From positions 2,542,001 through 2,606,000 of the forward strand of contig CM066300.1 of assembly GCA_033807695.1 (NCBI GenBank): a stretch of 64,000 nucleotides of DNA. The letters are read 5' to 3'. Made by a program: the position numbers and the translations under genes. Below, in pieces: positions 57,163-64,000 of the stretch; the first letter of the stretch is position 1, and each line of letters begins with the position of its first letter. This stretch comes from Daedaleopsis sinensis. Lineage: Eukaryota; Basidiomycota; Agaricomycetes; Polyporales; Polyporaceae. The notes under the pieces are model-generated. The model worked only from the letters and a program-made list of their open reading frames with translations. It did not search any database and was not told the origin of the DNA.

Positions 57163-58765
57163 ATGGCACTTGCACCGTGTACTTATCTATAGTGGACCAA
57201 TGCCACTTCTGCCGCATTTTGCTACCGCCTTTCTTCCTTGTCCCTCGCACGCCCGCCGTGCCACATCAAAACTCTGCACTTGATCCTTTCCTTCTCGTGC
57301 GAACGGCGTCCGCCTCGATGCGGATCCCGACGCGCATGCGGGCTTCTACCGAGTGAGTGCCTGTCTGGGCACGCCCAGCGAGCTATCGAGGACGAAGAGA
57401 TATCACCCTCTTTCAAACACCGAAACACCGCGGCCGCGCTCGCGTGTGTCACCCTCGGAGGCCGTCGACCAAGACAGCCCACAGCACCCGTCAATGTCCG
57501 CGTTGAACGCGCAGATACGCAGCCAGAGTTAGTGTTCACCTCCCGCGTTCACGTCCAGACGTCGGATAGCCAACATTTCACCGCCTCGATGCCACCGCGC
57601 GGACAATGACTCCGGACGTGTGCAAAGACGTAGATGGTCGCTCCGATGCATGCTGCTCCCGAGCCCACGTCGGTTGTTTCAGGAAAACGGCCATCCTAAT
57701 GATGGCAGATCATACATGCACTTGCAGCCCAAACTTACACGGGTGGCCTCATCAGCACAAGTACTGCCTCGCCGTCGCGTGCTGAGTCGTGACTGCTGGC
57801 AATGCGGACGAAGCGCGGCAATGGTGAAGTCGGTGCAGCCCGTCCACCCTTCATACCGTTCGTGAACGTTGCAGCAAACGTTTGCCGTACGCTGAGGAAT
57901 CGAACGCCACAGCCGGGTCCTCGACCGGCCCAGGTGTGAGCCACGCAGCCTTTAGAACTCTTCGCTCTGCGTCCTTCGGGAGCATCTCGCCGGGCTCCCC
58001 GAGCGGCCCTCGCACGCGACCGCTGCATGCACACGGCGGGAGAATTCTGGGTGTGGGTTTCAGTCCTTTCTGGATCGACCGCCTCGAGTACTGTACAAAT
58101 ACACATGAGATGTAGTCTATGTATGGTAAATGGCCACGGCGCAAAGGCGGTGGTGGTATGCGATGCAACAGCATGCGACGACGGCACGCCGGCTCGGGAG
58201 CGCACGTCGGTAGAATAGTAGGGCAATTATAGTATACCGTGAAACCGTGAAAGCGAAGAGAGAAAGGGAGATGAAGGTGGGATGATGGTGAGCGAGTGTG
58301 AGGGGGGGCCAGAGTGGCGGCAGTCGCGTGGCGTCGTCTTCCATGAAGCGAGCCTCCGGATGCGTAGCGGCGTCCCGAAGAAGAGCAGTAAAGATACTGA
58401 AACGGATCGTACAACGAGGTCCAATGAGTGACGATTGAATGAATGCAACGGATAAGTTCTGGAAAGCCGGGAATGCGGGAATAGGTGGTAAATGCGGGGT
58501 GTGTGTGCCGATGGGTAACATGGGCGACATGCAGATGTGCGATGATCTCGGAGGTGGATAGCGGGAAGGATGAAAAGACGGATGAGGGATTGATGGGTGC
58601 GCGAGCAGAAGCGCATGCAGAATGGAGATGTGAGCAGGATGCGACCGTTAAATAGAAACCAAGAGTGTGCGTGCTATGCGACGGGGCGGCCCATGGTGTA
58701 CAGCAAACGGACCAGGATGGAGACGAGAAAGCGAGAGCAGATGAGACGAAGCACTACCACAGAGG
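57163..58765. other. Convergent 3' region, 1.6 kb, one weak open frame
   Basis: This lies between the stops of NDUFS6 (plus) and the kinase (minus). A plus-strand frame at 57238-57609 (123 codons) has C/G-rich third positions in its second half (for example DEEISPSFKHRNTAAALACV) but no recognisable family and no good start context. Another at 57882-58115 is similar. The part from 58120 to 58765 is probably the kinase 3' UTR and flank. No gene is claimed. Confidence 0.3.
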
Positions 58766-61700
58766 CTAGCCGAAATCGTTTCCGACGTCTTCCGGTGATG
58801 TGAAAGACATGGGCGACAGCGGAGGATACTCGCCCTCCGCGACAGCTTCAAGCTGCGAGAATGGTGGTAGCGAGCCCGGTCGGGTGTGCAGCGCGGTTGT
58901 TATTGGCGGCTACCATGCCACATGTTGAGCTGACATCCACCATGCAACGCTAGAGCACTCACCACTTTGAAGATCGGGTTAATGGCCGATTTCGGTGCCA
59001 TTCCTGGGCTTGACGGGTAGCTCCCACTTCCGGACCCTCGCGGCGCCTCGTAAGGACTTAGTGGACCCGATGGCTGGAAGGTAGCCATGTGTTTCGGTTG
59101 CGGAGGAATGGTCAGCGTTGGTCTCTCCCCGTCCGCGGGTGTCCTACTACTCCGGTTCTCCATAGTCGACTGGCTTCCATTCTCGCTTCGCGCCCAAGGA
59201 ATCGGTGACGACAGGGATAACATATGCATCGGCGGCGCCGCAGGTGAGCCACCGTCAGAGATCGACGAAGAATCCACCGATGCGCGCTGGTGGAACTCGT
59301 TTGCGAATTGCTGCTCCATGGCTAGTGAGGTGGAGGAGCGTCCATGAGGCGAAAACTCGTCTGACAGTGTTGTCCCGAGAGATGACATCGATGTCATTCG
59401 GCTGATACCTAGCATGCTCGGTCGATGTCGTAATCGCGCTGGACCAGGGTCGCTGTCGACAGTCGCGAAAGAGATCACAGACACGCCGCTTGGCATGTCC
59501 GTTGATGACATCGAATGATCGTCATCGAAGTCTCGACGACGAGCCTTCGGTAGCCGTTCGTCGCGTCCTCGCCAGTCTGCCCGCGGATGGAGGTGAACCT
59601 CGCCAACGGAGTTTGCGTAGTTCCCTCCTGCCGCCTCTGCAGGGGAGACGCCATGGCTCTGGGATTGTCGGATAGGGCCTGTTGCCGTAGGCTGCTTCTG
59701 TGGGCGAGGAGCCATGACAGCGAAACTGCTGCGCCACTCGAATTCCGAAGACGAGCTTTGGTCGCGGAATCGCTTGTTCTTCTCCAAGACCGCACGAGCT
59801 TGCTCCTTCTGCATCTTCTCGGCCAGCAAACGTCGTTGCTTCTCCGCGTCGCGCTGTATTCGCGCAGCCTCCTTCTTCCGCTCTTTGGCGTCCAGGATGA
59901 TGCGAGGAGGGACCTCCTGGATGGGAGAGAGCTCGGACAATGAACGGCTGTCCGTGCTCGAAGACTGCGTGCGTTTGAGCGAGGGCGTCGACCCAGCAGA
60001 GCTGAGAGGGATCTCCTGAACGGGAGGCAGCGCTTTGTCTGAGTGCCCACCAAACATGCTTGCCAGACCCCACTTGCTCGACTTCTTGCTAAAGCTGAAC
60101 TTTCCGAGCTTGCCTGACGGCTGCGAATGCGTGACATCCTGGATGCTCGAGGGCTCGTGTATCGCATCTTCGACCTGCGGCCGCGCTGGGTATTCCCGGA
60201 GCATTGGCGACGTCTGAACGTCCATCGACTGTGGGAATCCATCTGGAGGAATTTCGACATGCGGAGAGATGTCCATTGGTTCCCAGTGTCCTTGCGACTC
60301 GTGTGATGGCCATCCATGGGATTGCTCTGAGGGCGTCCGCGAGCGCCCCGTGGAGGCTCCGTTGGGCAGTCGGATGTGTACTGCGTCTTGTGGATACCGT
60401 GAAGAGGGCGAATCGTAGAACGATGTCCGATGTGAGGTTGAAGCATCGGGAATTTGGACGGTCGCAGCAGGAGGCAAAAGTTCGAACTCGGGCCTTCCAG
60501 ACACTGAGTTGTGAGAGTGGGATGGCGGAACGCTGCGAGGAGTGACCGAAGGGAGGGATCGTGCAGGAGAGACGCCGTTCTGCTGAGGATTGCGAGCAGC
60601 AGGGGCATGTCCATTCGATAATACAGGGCGAAAATCTGGAGGACCCGGTGGGTTGTTGAGCGGCGTCGTCTCGAGCAGGTAGGGATGCTCTAAACATTGC
60701 TTGCTCGTCAAGCGCAGGTCTGGATCGTACTTGAGAAGGTCGCCGATACATTCGACTAGCTTGACCGGTACCGAACGATCAAACAAGGAATATATATCTC
60801 GCGGGATGATCTGCGCACGGATTTATGTCAAAAAGCGTCAAATTCAATAGCATATATGCGTACCTCTGGAAATGCGAACCCTACTGCTCGTGCCATCTTT
60901 ACTCCACGAGGCCACTTCCCTCCGCCGACAGGTTTTCCCCGGGAGTCCACACCGTAATCTCGACAGGGGTCGCCTAATAGCTCGCATATCCTTGCCACTT
61001 GGTCAATCTCGCCCTGACCGGGAAACATCGGTCTGAGGTTGACAAGCTCCGCCATAATCGTGCCAAGCGCCCACATATCGACAGGATTCGAATAGTCTCT
61101 GCTTTTGAGGAGCACCTCCGGAGCGCGATACCATCGTGTCGACACATACTCGGTGTATGGGGGTTTGCTCTTTGTCTCCCTGGCCAACCCAAAATCCGCG
61201 AGCTTGACGATGACAACGACGTCACTCTCAGAAGGGGAGTCGGGGGTAGCGAGAGGAGACACAGGGCGGTAGTCATACAGTCCCGTCGTCGTGACCAGAA
61301 GGTTCTCCGGCTTCATGTCGCGGTGAAAGTAGCCGGATTCGTGGATGTGGTGGAGACCCGACACCACCTGGCGAAAGATGGATGACACTAGGCCGCCTGC
61401 CAACGGCTTACCTTTACGGGTCTTGATGAGCTGGTATAGGTTGCCCTCCATAGACTCGAAGACGAAATAGAGCTCTTTGGTGTCGGGGAGCAGAAAGAAG
61501 TCGTAGAGCGGAATGATGTTTGGGTGATACGAGATCGCGCGCAGCGACTGTCGTGATATGACGTATGAACGTCTAGAGGAAGGGAGAGGAGCATGGCACG
61601 CACCTCGAGCTCTTTGAGCTTCTTGCACTCGTCCCAGCCACCCTCCCATTGTTTCTTCATGCGCTTAACGGCTACCAGCCTCTTGCCCACGTACTCGGGC

Positions 61701-62157
61701 CTCGCCCCAGGACCGCATTGCATGGCCGATAATGGTGTATTGGGCGGTAGCGTCCCATGCCAATCGCAGAGCCACACTGTACCAAACGAACCGTCTCCGA
61801 CCAACTTGAGGGGTGTGTAGGATCGTGTAGAGCCTACGCCAGAGGAAGGGTGATCGTTGAGCGAAACACGCTCGAGGGAGGAGAATGGAATGACAAGAAG
61901 AGATACTGACTACTTCGGGCGTCGCCGACGACGAGTTCACCATTCTGCACAGTGACCGAGGGCACGGCTTGGACCGTGATGGGCTCCTTCGTGTTCGGCG
62001 CCTGTGGGCGATGGTTCGCGGCGGGCGAATGCTGCTGCTGCTGAGGAGGGTGGTGCTGTTGCTGCTGGTGATGATGGCCGTTTGGCATGTGGGCAGGGTA
62101 CGGGTTATGGAGGTGGACTGGAGGATTATGGCCTTGGTGGACATGGTTTGTGTACAT
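58766..62157 (-). CDS. Ime2/Crk1/MAK-family (RCK) protein kinase
   Basis: Five exons (62157-61914, 61833-61604, 61547-60864, 60810-58963, 58852-58766) close in phase to 1030 residues. A His/Gln/Pro-rich N-terminus precedes the kinase domain: VGDGSFGTVWLCDW (Gly loop), AVKRMKKQWEGGWDECKKLK, HRDMKPENLLV, DFGLARE, and the activation loop PPYTEYVSTRWYRAPEVLL with a TEY pair. The lobe ends near LTSKQCLEHPYL. A long Ser/Pro-rich tail of about 600 residues contains a basic/coiled-coil segment (KERKKEAARIQRDAEKQRRL). This architecture matches Ime2 of yeast and Crk1 of Ustilago, which control meiosis, mating and morphogenesis. A last exon of 28 codons (LEAVAEGEYPPLSPMSF...) is missed by an unspliced reading. 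The start is uncertain: a frame-compatible acceptor just upstream (near 62182) suggests a further 5' exon. Confidence 0.88.
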
Positions 62158-63544
62158 GATATGGGTGTAACTTGCATCGCCTAAGATGGAAGAAATTAGA
62201 GGAAGCGGCGGTCGCGGGCAAGGCGCATGGATGGAGGCAATAAAGATAGGGCGGAAGAGGCGGGCGGCGGGGGAGGCGGGCGGGCGGACGAGGGAGACGG
62301 GGGAGAGAGCGGAGGACTTGAGGGGAAGAGGATGGCAGGGAGAGAGCGAACACCGAGCGCTGGGATGCTCGCTAGACCGGAAGTCGAACAGAATCCGCCC
62401 AGCCGATCACCACCCATTATTTTCCTATTATTTTCTGCTATCCGCCTCCTATCGGTCCCGAAGTCCGCCCTTCTTCCCTTTCGGGGCCCATTCCACCCCG
62501 ATTCGGCTTCTCACCACGACGTCCACGCAGGTCGCCTACCTCCCGCCCGCCAGCGACGTCGAACGCCTTCCACACCTAGTCCCCCGCGTCCCCGCCCGCG
62601 TGCTCGGCACAGGCGGTGTATCCGGCGACCGTCTAGTGTTTAACCTCTTACTTAGCCGGAGATCGAGGGAATTGGAAAATTGCAACATTCATCTCGGTTT
62701 GTCGGTAATCATCTTGAGTATCGGCGGTCCGCCATGCATTGCATTCGGTGCATCGCGGCGCTGAACTTCCATGTCGCCGTCGTCGGAGGGCGCTGATATC
62801 GATCCGCCTGCTCAGTACTGAGTGCTCTAGTTCAGAGCTGTTTTTGCAGGAGGCCGAGGTAAGTCCTGGATGCCACGGCAGGCAGCATTAGATTCGGCTT
62901 GCCCCACTAACGCCACAGTATCCATAGAGGAGAGTCTGTGAGTCTGATGGCTGATTGGGTAAAGTCGTTGATGGGACGAGAAGGTCGTGCGCGTGGTCCA
63001 CGAACGCCTCTCACTTCATCGAACCTTTCTTTTCCCGCCGACCTCCGCTTCGTCTTCCAGATGCATGCTGCTACCACGTCCGCTTTCCCGCCCCACTCTC
63101 GCCGCCCCCGCCCGCCCCGCCGCCCGCCCGCCGTCGTGGCCATCGCCGGCGTCGCGCACGGAGGATGGACATGGTCCGAAGTGCTAGAGCTAATAGAGTT
63201 GGTGTGATATGCCGCGATCAGCGGATGATGACCCGCAGCATCTGCTTCTGAGCATGCCCATCTCGACTCCAGCGTGGGGAGACCAACGAGAACTTTGATC
63301 GCGATCGCTTCCTGCTAGGCTTCTTCGAGCATGGCATGTTGACAGACCCGTCACCCACCCGGATCCCCGGGCGCCCTCGTCCTCCACGAGGCTGCACCGG
63401 TACAATCCACTCGTGTCCCATCGTCCCGCCTCTGTTACTTCAGATGTCTTACTACTTCAGATGTCTTACTACGCGCAAGAATTGCGCATCTACTCTAGAT
63501 CTGTATCCTGCTAAACGTACACGCCTCGCCGTAAATCAGTTCTG
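62158..63544. other. Intergenic, 1.4 kb, upstream of the kinase
   Basis: The first 190 bp are strongly CT-rich on the kinase strand (62190-62345), typical of a fungal 5' leader or promoter. The rest holds short open frames in both directions without homology. The end nearest 63544 should be the 3' UTR of the ribose-phosphate pyrophosphokinase gene. No gene is supported. Confidence 0.4.
63437..63470. repeat. Perfect 17-bp tandem duplication
   Basis: ACTTCAGATGTCTTACT occurs twice head-to-tail, 63437-63453 and 63454-63470, about 75 bp downstream of the PRPP synthetase stop codon. It is probably a recent slippage product in the 3' UTR. Confidence 0.7.
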
Positions 63545-64000
63545 TTAGTACGGCACCTCGTTGAACAGCTTCGACACGCTCTCGCCGTAGTGGCTCCGTC
63601 GAATAACCTCCGCAAGCACGTTCCCAATGTCAATCACCTCCAGCTTCGAGCACCCCGCCACATTCTCCGACTGCGGCAGCGTGTTCGTCACAATCAGCTT
63701 CTCCAGAGCCGACTCTTCCACGTTCTTCAGCGCGTTGCCACTCAGAATCCCGTGTGTGACCATCGCGTACACCTTGACCGCGCCCGCCTCGGACAGATGT
63801 TGCGCGGCGAGGCATAGCGTACCACAGGTGTCGGCCATGTCGTCTACCAGGATCGCAATCTTCTCCTTGACGTGTCCAACGAGAACCATTCGTGAGACTT
63901 CGTTCGCCTTCTTGCGTTCTTTGTGAAACAGCGCGAAGTCGACACCTAACCGGTCCGCGATCGACGTCGCTCTATACAGGACATGAGGATAATGCAAGTT
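63545..64000 (-). CDS. Ribose-phosphate pyrophosphokinase (PRPP synthetase), 3' part only
   Basis: The last exon starts near 63970 after a CTGTATAG acceptor and reads in frame to TAA at 63545. The 5' part lies beyond the right edge. It encodes [40 protein letters not shown], then MADTCGTL, the PRPP-binding loop ([10 protein letters not shown]), and the usual C-terminus ending [18 protein letters not shown]. The enzyme makes PRPP from ribose 5-phosphate and ATP for nucleotide, His and Trp synthesis in the cytosol. The catalytic N-terminal half cannot be judged here. Confidence 0.93.
   Translation of the reverse strand, partial: NLHYPHVLYRATSIADRLGVDFALFHKERKKANEVSRMVLVGHVKEKIAILVDDMADTCGTLCLAAQHLSEAGAVKVYAMVTHGILSGNALKNVEESALEKLIVTNTLPQSENVAGCSKLEVIDIGNVLAEVIRRSHYGESVSKLFNEVPY

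Noticed and set aside
57238..57609. 123-codon plus-strand frame downstream of NDUFS6
   Set aside because: No good start context, no recognisable family and no neighbouring exon that joins in phase. It is kept only as a note on the region.
59475..60614. 379-codon minus-strand frame inside the kinase tail
   Set aside because: It is a shifted frame of the long kinase exon 60810-58963, with no motifs.
1..64000. tRNA, rRNA, CRISPR array or phage/plasmid features
   Set aside because: No T-loop GGTTCRA box with a matching acceptor stem, no regularly spaced repeats and no prokaryotic gene layout were found. The intron-rich genes are nuclear fungal.

Overview
The window reads as ordinary nuclear chromosome of a filamentous basidiomycete, most likely an Agaricomycete (mushroom or wood-decay lineage). 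The evidence is the dense packing of single-copy eukaryotic housekeeping genes on both strands, many short introns of about 50-60 bases with GT-AG ends and CTNAY-like branch sites, C/G-rich third codon positions, and the proteins themselves (VPS13, AP-2 alpha, Mediator, complex I, Hsp104, an Ime2/Crk1-type kinase). No bacterial, plasmid or viral features, no CRISPR array and no tRNA or rRNA gene were seen. I rebuilt exon structures by hand; where I state that the reading phases close, every exon joins in frame from start to stop.

Left third (1-28 kb): a TPR protein resembling a GT41/O-GlcNAc-transferase N-terminus (cut by the window edge), a transaldolase-type aldolase, Mediator subunit 20, DPH7 (diphthamide pathway), a TMEM135-like membrane protein, a dysferlin-domain protein, HscB/Jac1 (Fe-S co-chaperone), a DEVH RNA helicase with dsRNA-binding domains and a mitochondrial-looking leader, AP-2 alpha adaptin, a PH-C2-RasGAP protein and an ELO fatty-acid elongase. 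A fold-back element of about 190 bp lies upstream of ELO, followed by a stretch with one unresolved small gene.

Middle (28-49 kb): a 12-kb VPS13 lipid-transfer gene with roughly 45 exons, a DENN-domain Rab-GEF-like gene and a NIPA-type magnesium transporter. VPS13, AP-2 alpha, DENN, RasGAP and the dysferlin protein all belong to membrane traffic or membrane contact, but I see nothing operon-like; the neighbourhood is probably incidental.

Right third (49-64 kb): an unrecognised conserved-looking protein, Hsp104 with heat-shock-element-like sites, a 1.3-kb element with 17-bp perfect terminal inverted repeats inserted in the Hsp104 upstream region, the complex I zinc subunit NDUFS6, an Ime2/Crk1 family kinase, and the 3' end of a ribose-phosphate pyrophosphokinase (cut by the window edge).

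The most interesting signals are in gene architecture rather than in a new pathway. They are a 6-nt microexon inside the zinc finger of NDUFS6, a 16-nt microexon next to the arginine finger of the RasGAP, three phase-forced GC-AG introns in three consecutive genes, and the two undescribed repeat elements that sit in promoters.
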